DNA of 64,000 nucleotides from Thiomicrorhabdus sp041583835 (GCF_041583835.1 NZ_JBFHFC010000006.1:62001-126000), one strand, 5' to 3'. Positions 26,268 to 36,336 are shown, counted from the first letter of the stretch. The notes: a model not told the origin generated them from the letters alone. Program-made: numbers and translations.

Positions 26268-27017
26268 CTAATCGTTCAAATACGCTTGCTGACGCGCTTC
26301 TACCATCAGACGTTTCATTTCGCGAATGGCTTCCGGCAATCCTGAAAATACCGCTTGCGCAATGATGGCATGCCCGATATTCAACTCTTCAATCTCTTTG
26401 ATAGCGGCAATCGCCTGTACGTTATGATAGTGCAAACCGTGTCCGGCATTAACCACCAAGCCCAAACGGGTCGCATATTCCGCAGCATGGCGGATACGTT
26501 GCAACTCTTCGGCGACTTCGTTCGGTTTTTCCAATTCTGCATACGTTCCGGTATGCAGTTCGATGACCGGCGCTCCGACTTCTTTGGCCGCTTCGATCTG
26601 TCTTTCGTCCGGATCGATAAACAATGACACTCGGCATCCGGCTTCGGCAAGACGGCTGCAAACTTCGGTCAACCACTCTTTTTGCCCGGCGACATCCAAA
26701 CCGCCCTCGGTCGTCAACTCTTCGCGCTTTTCCGGAACCAAACACACGTCTTCCGGTTCATATTGGCAGGCGATATTGACCATCTCTTCGGTCGCCGCCA
26801 TTTCCAAATTCACTTTGGTCTGACGCATTGCCGAAATCTTCGCTACGTCTTCGTCCTGAATATGACGGCGATCTTCGCGAAGATGCAAAGTGATACTGTC
26901 GGCTCCGGCCATTTCTGCATCCAGTGCAGCCTTGATAGGATCGGGATAGCGTGTACCTCTGGCTTGTCTTAAGGTGGCCACGTGATCAATATTCAATCCT
27001 AAAAAAATAGGCGACAT
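26268..27017 (-). CDS. pdxJ: Pyridoxine 5'-phosphate synthase
   Basis: PdxJ joins 1-deoxy-D-xylulose 5-phosphate and 3-amino-2-oxopropyl phosphate to give pyridoxine phosphate. FLGLNIDHVATLRQARGTRYPDP, the TIM-barrel start, and ADSITLHLREDRRHIQD are family hallmarks. I choose ATG 27017 (249 residues, GGAG nine bases upstream); the frame extends to 27068, but the added residues are not part of the family. It lies between recO and acpS. Confidence 0.95.
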   Translation of the reverse strand: MSPIFLGLNIDHVATLRQARGTRYPDPIKAALDAEMAGADSITLHLREDRRHIQDEDVAKISAMRQTKVNLEMAATEEMVNIACQYEPEDVCLVPEKREELTTEGGLDVAGQKEWLTEVCSRLAEAGCRVSLFIDPDERQIEAAKEVGAPVIELHTGTYAELEKPNEVAEELQRIRHAAEYATRLGLVVNAGHGLHYHNVQAIAAIKEIEELNIGHAIIAQAVFSGLPEAIREMKRLMVEARQQAYLND

Positions 27018-27068
27018 AAAATTTTCTCCAAAACGATAATAACAATAGGTAACTAAACCGACCGCCAA

Positions 27069-27791
27069 TCAGCGAAACAACTGACGGGCCAGAATCGGTT
27101 TGGAACCCAAATACAATTTTAATACATGACGCAATAAACGCTTCCATACAGGAAGGCATTGTTCGCAAAACTGCAAACGCGACAATTTCAATAAACACTC
27201 ACCGGAAATCAAGACACCGTTTCCGCTAACTTCTTCATCGCTGGTAGGGTAAGCCCCCATTTCCGGATAGAAAAGATAGTTCAAATCAGGTTGAATCGGA
27301 TTATGCTGAGCGTCGGACTCGCAATTCAAATTCAACCCCATCGCTTCCAGCAATTGAAACTCGAACTGGCGTAACACCCAAGCCTGCTCAATTCTATTTT
27401 GACTGCGCAATAACGCAAACAGTGCCTGTTCGTAATGATCGAATAACGTATCCACCGCCACGCCGTTATAGAGCAGACGATAAAGGATTTCATTCAAATA
27501 CAAACCGCAAAAACTGCTTTCGGCTTCCAGAGGAAACCGTAAGGTATCAGCCTCAAAAGCCCTTAAAGAAACCAAGTCGGAAGACGCATTGGGCTTTTCC
27601 CGCCACTCCACCAAGAGTTTTTGAAAAGGTTGTAAAATCGCCCCTTTAGAGGCCGAACGTTTAGTTTTGCTTCGCGCGCCCTTAATGACGGCATTAAGCT
27701 TGCCGTGATCCGGCGTTAGCAATGTCGCTATGACACTGGTTTCGCGATAAGGACGGCTATGTAAAATATAAGCGGGCTGGCAAACGTCCAT
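27069..27791 (-). CDS. recO: DNA repair protein RecO
   Basis: RecO helps load RecA onto single-stranded DNA with RecR. The N-terminal OB-fold region (AYILHSRPYRETSVIATLLTPDHGKLNAVIKG) is characteristic, and the 240-residue length is normal. The C-terminal half is helical. Zinc-finger cysteines found in some RecO proteins are incomplete here (NLNCESDAQ, ISGECLL, FCEQCL). It follows era by 26 bases in the conserved rnc-era-recO-pdxJ-acpS block. Confidence 0.93.
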   Translation of the reverse strand: MDVCQPAYILHSRPYRETSVIATLLTPDHGKLNAVIKGARSKTKRSASKGAILQPFQKLLVEWREKPNASSDLVSLRAFEADTLRFPLEAESSFCGLYLNEILYRLLYNGVAVDTLFDHYEQALFALLRSQNRIEQAWVLRQFEFQLLEAMGLNLNCESDAQHNPIQPDLNYLFYPEMGAYPTSDEEVSGNGVLISGECLLKLSRLQFCEQCLPVWKRLLRHVLKLYLGSKPILARQLFR

Positions 27792-27817
27792 CTGTCCGAT
27801 CTGCGGAATGAATTGAA

Positions 27818-28777
27818 TTAACGACTGTAATCGTCGTTATACCCTAAACTGGCCAAGGCTCGTGCATCGTCGGACCAGTTCTCTTTTACCTTAACCCACA
27901 ATTCCAAGTGAACACGACTGTCCATTAAGGCAATCAAGTCTTTACGGGCCTGGGTTCCCATTTTCTTGATCACTTCGCCCTTGTTACCGATAACGATTTT
28001 CTTTTGCCCCGGACGTTCCACCAGAATCAGAGCATGAATCACCCAACGTTCTTCCTGCTCGTCATATTTAAATTCTTCGATTTCAACCGTCGCACCATAA
28101 GGCACTTCTTCACCCAAAGTACGCATTAACTTTTCTCGGATTATCTCGGAAGCCAAGAAACGGGTCGAGCGGTCGGTGATATCGTCCTCCGGAAAGATTG
28201 CAGGCTGCTGCGGAATGAACTTCAAAACCTCGGCCACAATTCGATCCAGACCATTCTTTTGATAAGCGGAAACCGGAATCAACGTGACCATGTCGACTTT
28301 CTCGCCGATCATCTGTAAGAACGGGAATAATTCTTCCTTTTTCTTAATCTTGTCGATTTTATTAACGACGACGATCACCGGAACATTCACGTTTTTAAGT
28401 TTATTGGCAACCGCCTGATCTTCCTGCGACCAACGTCCCGCCTCAACCACAAACAAAATCACGTCAACATCGGCAAACGCACTGTTGGCAGTACGATTCA
28501 TGTAATCGTTGATACTCTTCTGTCCGCCCAGGTGCATACCCGGAGTATCGACGTACACGATCTGATAAGTATCCGTGGTATGAATTCCGTGAATACGATG
28601 ACGTGTAGTTTGAGGTTTGTGTGACGTAATGCTCAGTTTCTGTCCGAGCAGCTCGTTCATGATGGTGGATTTGCCCACATTAGGGCGTCCGATAACGGCA
28701 GCAAAACCGGATTGAAAATCGGTTTGGCTTGGCTCAGTCAATTGATCTGAACTCTGGTTTAAATCCGAAATATCCAT
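27818..28777 (-). CDS. era: GTPase Era
   Basis: Era is an essential GTPase that assists 30S ribosome assembly by binding 16S rRNA near its 3' end. The G motifs GRPNVGKST, the switch DTPGMH, and NKID are present in the N-terminal half, and the C-terminal KH domain has the expected VIGNKGEVIKKMGTQAR loop. Length is 319 residues, slightly longer than E. coli Era because of an N-terminal extension (MDISDLNQSSDQLTEPSQTD). It follows rnc after about 100 bases, where another gene would usually be nearer. Confidence 0.96.
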   Translation of the reverse strand: MDISDLNQSSDQLTEPSQTDFQSGFAAVIGRPNVGKSTIMNELLGQKLSITSHKPQTTRHRIHGIHTTDTYQIVYVDTPGMHLGGQKSINDYMNRTANSAFADVDVILFVVEAGRWSQEDQAVANKLKNVNVPVIVVVNKIDKIKKKEELFPFLQMIGEKVDMVTLIPVSAYQKNGLDRIVAEVLKFIPQQPAIFPEDDITDRSTRFLASEIIREKLMRTLGEEVPYGATVEIEEFKYDEQEERWVIHALILVERPGQKKIVIGNKGEVIKKMGTQARKDLIALMDSRVHLELWVKVKENWSDDARALASLGYNDDYSR

Positions 28778-28879
28778 TTTAAATGCCTTCTATAACAACG
28801 TATGTATTTGATGTGCATGAAAAACCTGTCACAAAAGCAGGCAATTCACGTCTTGAACTGAATAGGATTACTGTAAAAA

Positions 28880-29590
28880 TTATTGATTTTCCAACGCTTC
28901 CAAAGCGATTTCCGCCGCTTTTTGTTCCGCTTTACGACGACTGGATGCCGTGGCTTCAAATTTGGTATTTAACTTGGCCACATAACAAGACACAGTGAAA
29001 TCTTGTGCATGTGCCGCACCGTTGACGCTGATAATGCTGTATTCGGGAAGCGGTTCCTGTCTTGACTGCAACCACTCCTGCAAACGCGTTTTCGGGTCCT
29101 TGCCGATCTTACTCGGATCCAGCTCCTGAAGACGTTTTTCATAAAAACGATTCACCAACTCGCGACAAGCATCCAATCCGCCGTCTTCATAAACCGCGGC
29201 GATGATCGCTTCGACACTGTCGGCAATAATCGAATTGCGACGGAAACCGCCACTTTTCAATTCGCCGGGACCCAATACCAGATAATCGCTAAGCTCGTAT
29301 TCTTTACCGATGACCGCCAACGTATCACCTTTCACCAGGTGCGCGCGAACCCGGCTCATATCTCCTTCCGGTAGCTTGGTGAATTGATGGAATAACACAT
29401 CCGCAATCATAAAGTTAACCAGGCTATCACCCAAAAACTCTAAACGTTCATTGTTTTTCGCACCCACGCTACGGTGAGTCAATGCGTTTTGCAAAAACTC
29501 GATGTTATTGAATTGATAACCCAGTTTTTTTGACAATTGTTGAAGTTTTGACTGACGCTCTACACTCAATGAAGCAGATTGATCTTTCAT
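28880..29590 (-). CDS. rnc: Ribonuclease III
   Basis: RNase III cuts double-stranded RNA, including rRNA precursors. The catalytic signature NERLEFLGDSLVNFMIAD and a C-terminal double-stranded-RNA-binding domain (KTRLQEWLQSR ... SRRKAEQKAAEIALEAL) are complete. Two starts are possible: ATG 29590 (236 residues, used here) or GTG 29596, which overlaps the lepB stop and has AAGGGA a few bases upstream. The overlap or near-overlap with lepB implies co-translation. Confidence 0.96.
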   Translation of the reverse strand: MKDQSASLSVERQSKLQQLSKKLGYQFNNIEFLQNALTHRSVGAKNNERLEFLGDSLVNFMIADVLFHQFTKLPEGDMSRVRAHLVKGDTLAVIGKEYELSDYLVLGPGELKSGGFRRNSIIADSVEAIIAAVYEDGGLDACRELVNRFYEKRLQELDPSKIGKDPKTRLQEWLQSRQEPLPEYSIISVNGAAHAQDFTVSCYVAKLNTKFEATASSRRKAEQKAAEIALEALENQ

Positions 29591-29592
29591 AA

Positions 29593-30363
29593 TCACTCAA
29601 TCCCTTTCCCAAGTCGATTCAGGTGGATGCCGTTGTCCCAGTTCATCCAAATACCAAACGCTCGACCTTTTAAGTTTTTCTCAGGTACAAAGCCCCAGAA
29701 ACGACTGTCGTTACTGTGATCGCGATTATCGCCCATAACGAAATAATGCCCTTCGGGAACCGTAATGGTATCCATGTCATGACTGACCTTATCCATATCG
29801 TGCAATACCTGATAATGATGACCGTTATCCATGGTTTCAATCACAATATTGGCACCGTTCATCACTGCACCGGAATCATTGCCTAGATACTTACCGTCCG
29901 TTTGTTGACCAATCGGCTTACCGTTTACAAACACCGTGCGTTCGATATAAGTAATCTTATCGCCCGGCAGACCGATAATGCGTTTGATGTAATCGACATC
30001 CGGATCTTTAGGGTAACTGAAAACAACCACATCACCACGTTGCGGTTCGCCAATCGGAATGATTTTAGTCTGGGTAACAGGCAACTTAATCCCGTACGAG
30101 AACTTGCTGACCGCAATAAAATCACCGATTTCCAGTGTCGGATACATAGAACCGGACGGAATTCTAAACGGCTCGATTACAAACGAACGCAGAATCAAAA
30201 CCACCAGAAAAACTGGAAACAACGAACGGGAATACTCGATCAACAACGGTTCTCTTTCCGTCGTCAAAGCACCTTCACGCTTAGGGCGCCAAACGAGTCG
30301 ATCCACATAAACAATCACACCGGTCACCGCAGTAACGATGACTAAAATCAACTCAAAACTCAT
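29593..30363 (-). CDS. lepB: Signal peptidase I
   Basis: LepB removes signal peptides from exported proteins on the outer face of the inner membrane. Two N-terminal hydrophobic segments (about 3-20 and 49-65) are followed by the catalytic PSGSMYPTLEIGD with Ser72, and YIKRIIGLPGD with the general-base Lys127. The C-terminal GDNRDHSNDSRFWGFV is the last conserved box. Length 256. Its ATG overlaps the lepA stop by one base (TAATG), so it is coupled to lepA. Confidence 0.96.
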   Translation of the reverse strand: MSFELILVIVTAVTGVIVYVDRLVWRPKREGALTTEREPLLIEYSRSLFPVFLVVLILRSFVIEPFRIPSGSMYPTLEIGDFIAVSKFSYGIKLPVTQTKIIPIGEPQRGDVVVFSYPKDPDVDYIKRIIGLPGDKITYIERTVFVNGKPIGQQTDGKYLGNDSGAVMNGANIVIETMDNGHHYQVLHDMDKVSHDMDTITVPEGHYFVMGDNRDHSNDSRFWGFVPEKNLKGRAFGIWMNWDNGIHLNRLGKGIE

Positions 30364-32171
30364 TAGGACTCCCCTCCTGTATCCAGAATAGCCAAGAACG
30401 CTTCTTGCGGTAATTCAACACTACCGATCGACTTCATGCGCTTCTTACCTTCTTTCTGTTTTTGTAATAATTTCTTCTTACGCGAGACGTCCCCACCGTA
30501 ACACTTCGCCGTTACATTTTTACGCAATGCCTTAACATTCGTACGCCCGATGATTTTAGCACCAATCGCCGCTTGAATCGCCACATCGAACATTTGACGC
30601 GGGATGACTTCTCGTAATTTCTCGATAATCACCTTACCGCGTTGAACGGCAAAGTTACGGTGAACGATAACCGCTAAAGCGTCCACTGGCTCACCGTTAA
30701 TCAAGAAGTCCATTCTAACCAGGTCGTCCGCCTGGAAGCGTTTGAATTCATAATCCATCGAAGCGTAACCGCGGCTACAGGATTTTAAACGATCAAAGAA
30801 ATCCAAGACAACTTCGTTCAACGGCAGTTCGTAGTTAATGGAAACCTGACCACCTGAATATTGCATATCCTTTTGCACACCGCGTTTTTCAATACACAGT
30901 TTCATCACCGCACCGACATACTCCTGCGGTACAAGGATATTCGCCTGAATAATCGGCTCTCGAATTTCTGCAATGATACTCGGATCCGGCAGTTCGGACG
31001 GATTATCAATTTTAAGCGTCTCACCCTTCTTGGTCAGCAACTCATAAACTACCGTCGGCGCCGTCGTGATCAGATCCAGATCATACTCACGTTCCAAACG
31101 CTCCTGGATGATCTCCATGTGCAACATGCCCAGGAAACCACAACGGAAACCGAAACCTAAGGCTTCCGAAGTTTCCGGTTCAAAGTGAAGCGCGGCGTCG
31201 TTCAATCGAAGTTTACGTAAAGCTTCGCGTAGATCTTCATAGTCTTCGGAACTGATCGGGAACAATCCTGCAAAAACGCGTGGTTGTGCAGGTTTGAAGC
31301 CCGGTAACGGCTCGACTTCCGGTCTTGCCGCATCCGCTAGAGTATCACCGACCGGTGCACCGTCGATATCCTTAATACCCGAAATGACATACCCTACTTC
31401 TCCGGCCGACAAAAACGGCTTGGAAGTGCGTTTAGGTGTAAAAATCCCAACATCATCAACCAAATATTCTTCTTTGGTCGACATTACTTTCATTTTGGTT
31501 TTCTTACCGATCTTACCGTCAATGACTCGAACCAATGAGACGACCCCCAGATAGTTATCGAACCAAGAATCGATAATCAACGCTTTTAAAGGGGCATCCG
31601 GATCACCTTCCGGTGGCGGAATTTTGCTGACGATCTCTTCCAACGTCTCTTCGATCCCAATCCCCGCTTTCGCACTGGCACGCACGGCATCGACGGCTTC
31701 AATACCGATAATCTCTTCAACCTCTTCGATGACTCTCTCCGGATCGGCTGCCGGCAAATCGATCTTATTCAGCACCACCAACACTTCCAGACCTTGTTCG
31801 ATTGCGGTATAACAGTTGGCGACCGTCTGAGCTTCAACACCTTGCGAAGCATCTACGACTAACAAAGCCCCTTCACAAGCGGCCAATGAACGCGATACTT
31901 CATAAGAGAAGTCAACGTGGCCGGGCGTATCGATGAAATTCAACTGATAGGTATTGCCGTCTTTAGCTTTGTAATTGAGCGTTACACTCTGCGCCTTGAT
32001 GGTAATGCCGCGCTCGCGTTCGATATCCATTGAATCCAAGACCTGAGCGGACATTTCCCGATCAGTCAATCCACCGCACAAATGAATAAAGCGATCGGCA
32101 ATGGTCGATTTACCATGATCGATATGAGCGATAATTGAAAAATTTCGAATCAATTTTAAGGCGTCTGACAT
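30363..32171 (-). CDS. lepA: Elongation factor 4 (LepA)
   Basis: LepA/EF4 is a ribosome-binding translational GTPase. AHIDHGKSTIADRFI (G1), RGITI, DTPGHVDF (G3) and NKIDLP (G4) are intact, and the C-terminal domain specific to LepA (IGRTNVKALRKNVTAKCYGGDVSRKKKLL region) distinguishes it from EF-G. The 602-residue length is normal. GGAG precedes the ATG. It starts a unit downstream of the degQ-type gene's terminator and is followed directly by lepB. Confidence 0.97.
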   Translation of the reverse strand: MSDALKLIRNFSIIAHIDHGKSTIADRFIHLCGGLTDREMSAQVLDSMDIERERGITIKAQSVTLNYKAKDGNTYQLNFIDTPGHVDFSYEVSRSLAACEGALLVVDASQGVEAQTVANCYTAIEQGLEVLVVLNKIDLPAADPERVIEEVEEIIGIEAVDAVRASAKAGIGIEETLEEIVSKIPPPEGDPDAPLKALIIDSWFDNYLGVVSLVRVIDGKIGKKTKMKVMSTKEEYLVDDVGIFTPKRTSKPFLSAGEVGYVISGIKDIDGAPVGDTLADAARPEVEPLPGFKPAQPRVFAGLFPISSEDYEDLREALRKLRLNDAALHFEPETSEALGFGFRCGFLGMLHMEIIQERLEREYDLDLITTAPTVVYELLTKKGETLKIDNPSELPDPSIIAEIREPIIQANILVPQEYVGAVMKLCIEKRGVQKDMQYSGGQVSINYELPLNEVVLDFFDRLKSCSRGYASMDYEFKRFQADDLVRMDFLINGEPVDALAVIVHRNFAVQRGKVIIEKLREVIPRQMFDVAIQAAIGAKIIGRTNVKALRKNVTAKCYGGDVSRKKKLLQKQKEGKKRMKSIGSVELPQEAFLAILDTGGES

Positions 32172-32242
32172 TTAAGCTCCAACAATAAACAAGGTGCGCT
32201 ATCCTCTAAATCCATTCTCGGTATTTAGGAATTTTATGCTAC

Positions 32243-32267
32243 AAAAAAAGGGGCTGGCAGCCCCTTT
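32243..32267 (-). terminator. Terminator between the degQ-like gene and lepA
   Basis: AAAGGGGC / GCCCCTTT around TGGCA, followed on the minus strand by seven Ts. It separates rseC-degQ transcription from the lepA block. Confidence 0.85.
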
Positions 32268-32416
32268 CTCCTCTTCACTTTGTGTACTATTCAGATTAAA
32301 AAGTGGAGAGGATACGGTTCAAAATCTAATGGTAGCGTATTTTACGATAAATTCGCCCTTTACGCAGAGATAAATCACATAGATTTCAAGCCTTTCATCT
32401 CCATTTAACGCCGACT

Positions 32417-33895
32417 TTATTTACCGACGACCAACGGTAAAAACAGTGAGCGTTTATTGCGCACCACTCTTACCGGTAAAGATCGGCCGGCAGGCGCCTG
32501 CTTTAGAATCTGGCGCAAAGAATCGACATTCTTGACCGGTTGGAAATCGATGGTGACGATAATATCGCCCGGACGAATTCCCGCCTTGCTGGCCGCACCG
32601 TCACTGACGGAAAGTACTTTGACGCCGAATGGAATATTCAAAGCCTCAAGCTCGTCTTTTTCCAACGCTTCGACCACGGCACCCAAACGGTCATCCTGGA
32701 AGGCACCGCCATCCGCAGAAGCCACTTGCTCGGCCTTATCAAGTTCGGTCAATTTAACGGTAACCGTTACCTCTTTACCTTGACGCAACAACAACACTTT
32801 AATAGGTGTATCAATCTTGGCTACGCCCACCAAAGGCGGCAAGTCTGCAGATTTCTTAACTTTTTGGCCGTTAAATTCCAGAATAATATCTCCCGCACGA
32901 ATACCGGCACGTTCTGCAGGCGTATCCGGATAGGTCTCGCCAACCAACGCGCCCGTCGGCACTTCCATCCCGAACGACTTGGATAAATCGCTGGTGACTT
33001 CTTGAACCTGAACCCCCAAGAAACCGCGCGCAACCTTACCGCTGTCTTTCAACTGCGCGGCTACGTTCATCGCGATATCGATCGGAATCGAGAAAGACAA
33101 GCCCATGGAACCGCCGTTTTTGCTGTATATCTGAGAGTTGATTCCCACAACCTCTCCGTTCAGATTAAACAACGGACCGCCAGAGTTACCAGGGTTAATG
33201 GACACATCGGTCTGAATAAACGGTACATAGGTATCGTCCGGCAACGAACGTCCGATCGCGCTGACAATACCGTGAGTCACCGTATAATCCAAACCGAACG
33301 GTTCACCAATCGCAAGCACCCACTGCCCAACCTTCAAATCTTTCGATGCACCGATTTTTGCAACCGGCAAATTATCCGCATCGATTTTCAATAAAGCGAC
33401 GTCGCTTTTCGGATCGGTTCCAATAACCTTCGCTTTAAGCTCCTTACGGTCACGCATACGTACGACAATGTCATCCGCACCGTCGACCACGTGGTTGTTA
33501 GTCAAAATATATCCGTCTTTACTGATGATAAAACCGGAACCCAAAGAGTGCACTTCCTGTTGCGGCATCTGTTGCGGCAACGCTTCCTGTCTATCCCCGC
33601 CCGGAGCGCCTTGCCCCATACCCGGAATTCCGAAGAAGTAACGCAACAAGTCTTCAGGCATTCCCTGGAACTGCGGAGGTCTTGCCTGCTTTACTTTTTT
33701 AGTGGTGCTGATATTAACGACAACCGGACTATTATCCGCCGCTAATTGAGAGAAATCCGGCAATCCATAATATTGCGCCGTCTTATCAACCGTGTTCTCT
33801 TTAACTTGCGGTTCATTGCTCGACATCGCATAGGGTGCTTGAACCATAAACAGAAGACCTGTCATCACCCAGGCTAAAAAATAAACTTTTTTCAT
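32417..33895 (-). CDS. Do-family periplasmic serine protease (DegQ/MucD type)
   Basis: A 492-residue protease/chaperone that handles misfolded envelope proteins. A signal peptide (about 1-23) is followed by a trypsin-like domain with His135 (TNNHVVDGAD), Asp165 (KSDVALLKI) and Ser238 (NPGNSGGPLFN), then two PDZ domains (about 280-370 and 400-490). I start at ATG 33895, giving the canonical signal; the frame runs open to 33970 with residues unlike an export signal. It follows rseC by about 90 bases. In other gammaproteobacteria the degQ/mucD gene closes an rpoE-rseA-rseB-rseC unit; here only rseC remains. Confidence 0.93.
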   Translation of the reverse strand: MKKVYFLAWVMTGLLFMVQAPYAMSSNEPQVKENTVDKTAQYYGLPDFSQLAADNSPVVVNISTTKKVKQARPPQFQGMPEDLLRYFFGIPGMGQGAPGGDRQEALPQQMPQQEVHSLGSGFIISKDGYILTNNHVVDGADDIVVRMRDRKELKAKVIGTDPKSDVALLKIDADNLPVAKIGASKDLKVGQWVLAIGEPFGLDYTVTHGIVSAIGRSLPDDTYVPFIQTDVSINPGNSGGPLFNLNGEVVGINSQIYSKNGGSMGLSFSIPIDIAMNVAAQLKDSGKVARGFLGVQVQEVTSDLSKSFGMEVPTGALVGETYPDTPAERAGIRAGDIILEFNGQKVKKSADLPPLVGVAKIDTPIKVLLLRQGKEVTVTVKLTELDKAEQVASADGGAFQDDRLGAVVEALEKDELEALNIPFGVKVLSVSDGAASKAGIRPGDIIVTIDFQPVKNVDSLRQILKQAPAGRSLPVRVVRNKRSLFLPLVVGK

Positions 33896-33986
33896 ATTCC
33901 CTACCTTATCCATAAACCTAAGAAAATTTAATCGTACAAGAAAAAATCTCATAAAACTCTTAAAAAACACTTGAGAGATATTGTTC

Positions 33987-34451
33987 TTATTTTAAGATTT
34001 TTGCCAACACAGGGAGTGTCGGCTTATAGAAGTGACGCGTAAACAACCAGCCTGAAAACAGACCGAACAGGCCGCCTAAAATTGACACTAAGTCCGCCTG
34101 TTCCCCGTCAATTCCAAACCATGCCTGCCCCAATGCCTTAAACACAATTGCAAACAGAAACAAACCGACTAACGGCAATCCATAAGCCATAAACGAATAC
34201 TTGACCAACTTGGACTCATCCAAACTTAACTCAACCTGATCGCCTACTTCGGCCTGTAACGTATTCAACACCCTCAAAGGCTTTTTGCTGGTCGAAGAAA
34301 ACAGCTTGGACAACGCCGCCGTACCGCAACCGGATTCCGATTGGCAACCTCCGCAACCGCTTTGCTGTGCGGTTTCGATCAACACAAACGGTTCCTCAAC
34401 TGCAACCACACGCCCTTGTGTGATTAATAAATTGTCTTCATTAACACTCAT
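33987..34451 (-). CDS. rseC: SoxR-reducing system protein RseC family
   Basis: A 154-residue inner-membrane protein. The N-terminal QQSGCGGCQSESGCG (Cys33, 36, 42) is the family iron-sulfur-like motif, and two hydrophobic segments lie at about 84-106 and 120-138. RseC is tied to sigma-E regulation or SoxR reduction in E. coli. It lies upstream of the degQ-like protease on the same strand and is divergent from nadB, with no rpoE, rseA or rseB in between; that placement is unusual (see finding). Confidence 0.88.
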   Translation of the reverse strand: MSVNEDNLLITQGRVVAVEEPFVLIETAQQSGCGGCQSESGCGTAALSKLFSSTSKKPLRVLNTLQAEVGDQVELSLDESKLVKYSFMAYGLPLVGLFLFAIVFKALGQAWFGIDGEQADLVSILGGLFGLFSGWLFTRHFYKPTLPVLAKILK

Positions 34452-34624
34452 AACCTATAAAACCTTGCATTTCGAGGATGGTAAACTACTATAAAGATTC
34501 GCTTAACCCCGGTATTTCCCTATAATATGCTACCCATTATGCATGGATTCAAGGGCTCTCGCCAAACAACGTCAAAAAAACACGTCGGCCCTTAAACCAC
34601 CAACAACACCACAAAGGGATTCGA

Positions 34625-36229
34625 GTGATCAACTCAAAAAGTTTAAAAACAGACATTTTAATCATCGGCAGCGGAATCGCCGGATTATCGATCGCCCTGA
34701 AACTAGCTAACAAACACCATGTCACGGTATTGGCCAAGGCCTCCTTATCCGAAGGCAGCACTAATTATGCGCAAGGCGGAATCGCCGCCGTACTCGACCC
34801 GTTTGACAGCATCGAATCCCACATCGAGGACACCAAAGAAGCCGGTGCCGGCCTGTGCGACACGGAAGCCGTAGAATTGGTCGCTACTCATGCCGCAAAG
34901 TCAATCAAAGAACTCATCGAACTCGGGGTTCCCTTTAGTAAATGCGAAGGCGACCAGTGTACTTACCCGTTCCATCTGACGAAAGAAGGCGGCCATAGCC
35001 ATCGCCGGGTCATCCATGCAGCCGACCATACGGGACACTCGATCAGCGAAACCCTAATCAATAAAGTCGAAAGTCATCCGAATATCACCCTGTTGCCGGA
35101 ACACATCTCCATCGATTTGATTCTGAATAAGCAGAATACCCGCTGCATCGGTGCTTACGTACTCAATAAAGCCGACGATACCGTCTACGACATTTGGGCC
35201 GACTTTACCGTTTTGGCAACCGGCGGTGCCAGTAAAGCTTACCTGTACACCAGCAACCCGGACACCTCAACCGGTGACGGCATTGCGATGGCCTGGCGCG
35301 CAGGGTGTTCAATCGGCAACATGGAATTTAACCAGTTTCACCCGACCTGTTTATATCACCCGCAAGACCGTTCGTTTTTAATCAGCGAAGCCGTGCGCGG
35401 TGAAGGCGGCATCCTTCGCCTTCCTGACGGAACGGCATTTATGGAAAGCTATGATTCTCGTAGGGATTTGGCGCCCAGAGACATTGTTGCCCGCGCCATT
35501 GACCAGGAAATGAAAAAGCACGGTTTGGATTGCGTCTATTTAGATATCACGCATAAGTCGCTCGACTTCATTCAAGAGCACTTTCCAACCATCTACGAAC
35601 GTTGTCTTAAGGTGGGAATCGACATCAGCCGCGAACAAATCCCGGTCGTACCGGCCGCCCACTATACGTGCGGCGGCGTAGTAACCAACCTGCACGGCGA
35701 AACAGACCTCCCCGGCCTTTACGCCATCGGCGAAACCGCCTATACCGGATTGCACGGTGCAAACCGTCTTGCCAGCAACTCGCTGGTTGAGGGCTTGGTT
35801 TTTGCAGACATGGCAACCCAGAGTATAGAGCAAGCCTATTGCAATAGCTTCGACAACAATGAAGCGCCAACCCCTTGGGATAGCAGCGAAGTGACCGATC
35901 CTAAAGAAAAAATACTGGTCGCTCACGACTGGGACGAATTGCGTCGCGTCATGTGGGATTACGTCGGTATCGTGCGTACCAACAAACGATTAAAACGCGC
36001 CCGCCAACGAATTCGCAATCTTCAAAAAGAGATCAACGAGTATTATCACGAGCACACCGTACATAGCGACTTATTGGAACTCAGAAATTTGGCATTGGTC
36101 GCGGAACTAATGGTAAAAAGCGCTCAGAAACGTAAAGAAAGCCGCGGACTTCACTACAATTTAGATTATCCCTACACTCTAAAGAAATCCAAACCGACCA
36201 TCCTAAAGCATAAAAACAAAAAACGTTAA
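34625..36229 (+). CDS. nadB: L-aspartate oxidase
   Basis: NadB oxidises L-aspartate to iminoaspartate, the first step of NAD synthesis. The FAD fold ILIIGSGIAGLSIALKLA starts near residue 9; GGHSHRRVIHAADHTGHSI and NQFHPTCLY are the catalytic-region motifs of the succinate-dehydrogenase/NadB flavoproteins; the substrate Arg is in APRDIVARAID. Length 534 is normal for NadB and shorter than SdhA. GTG is the start, with AGGG upstream. It is monocistronic and ends at a bidirectional hairpin. Confidence 0.95.
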   Translation: MINSKSLKTDILIIGSGIAGLSIALKLANKHHVTVLAKASLSEGSTNYAQGGIAAVLDPFDSIESHIEDTKEAGAGLCDTEAVELVATHAAKSIKELIELGVPFSKCEGDQCTYPFHLTKEGGHSHRRVIHAADHTGHSISETLINKVESHPNITLLPEHISIDLILNKQNTRCIGAYVLNKADDTVYDIWADFTVLATGGASKAYLYTSNPDTSTGDGIAMAWRAGCSIGNMEFNQFHPTCLYHPQDRSFLISEAVRGEGGILRLPDGTAFMESYDSRRDLAPRDIVARAIDQEMKKHGLDCVYLDITHKSLDFIQEHFPTIYERCLKVGIDISREQIPVVPAAHYTCGGVVTNLHGETDLPGLYAIGETAYTGLHGANRLASNSLVEGLVFADMATQSIEQAYCNSFDNNEAPTPWDSSEVTDPKEKILVAHDWDELRRVMWDYVGIVRTNKRLKRARQRIRNLQKEINEYYHEHTVHSDLLELRNLALVAELMVKSAQKRKESRGLHYNLDYPYTLKKSKPTILKHKNKKR

Positions 36230-36276
36230 GTTGACTGTTCGGGAATTCGGCAATTACCGATCCCGAAAACAGAATA

Positions 36277-36304
36277 AAAAAAGCAGGATTTAATCCTGCT
36301 TTTT
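36277..36304. terminator. Bidirectional terminator between nadB and cheW
   Basis: AGCAGGATT and AATCCTGCT flanked by A and T runs; serves both converging genes. Confidence 0.85.
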
Positions 36305-36336
36305 AATGTTAGCTTAGAATACGATCCAGCCTTTTA

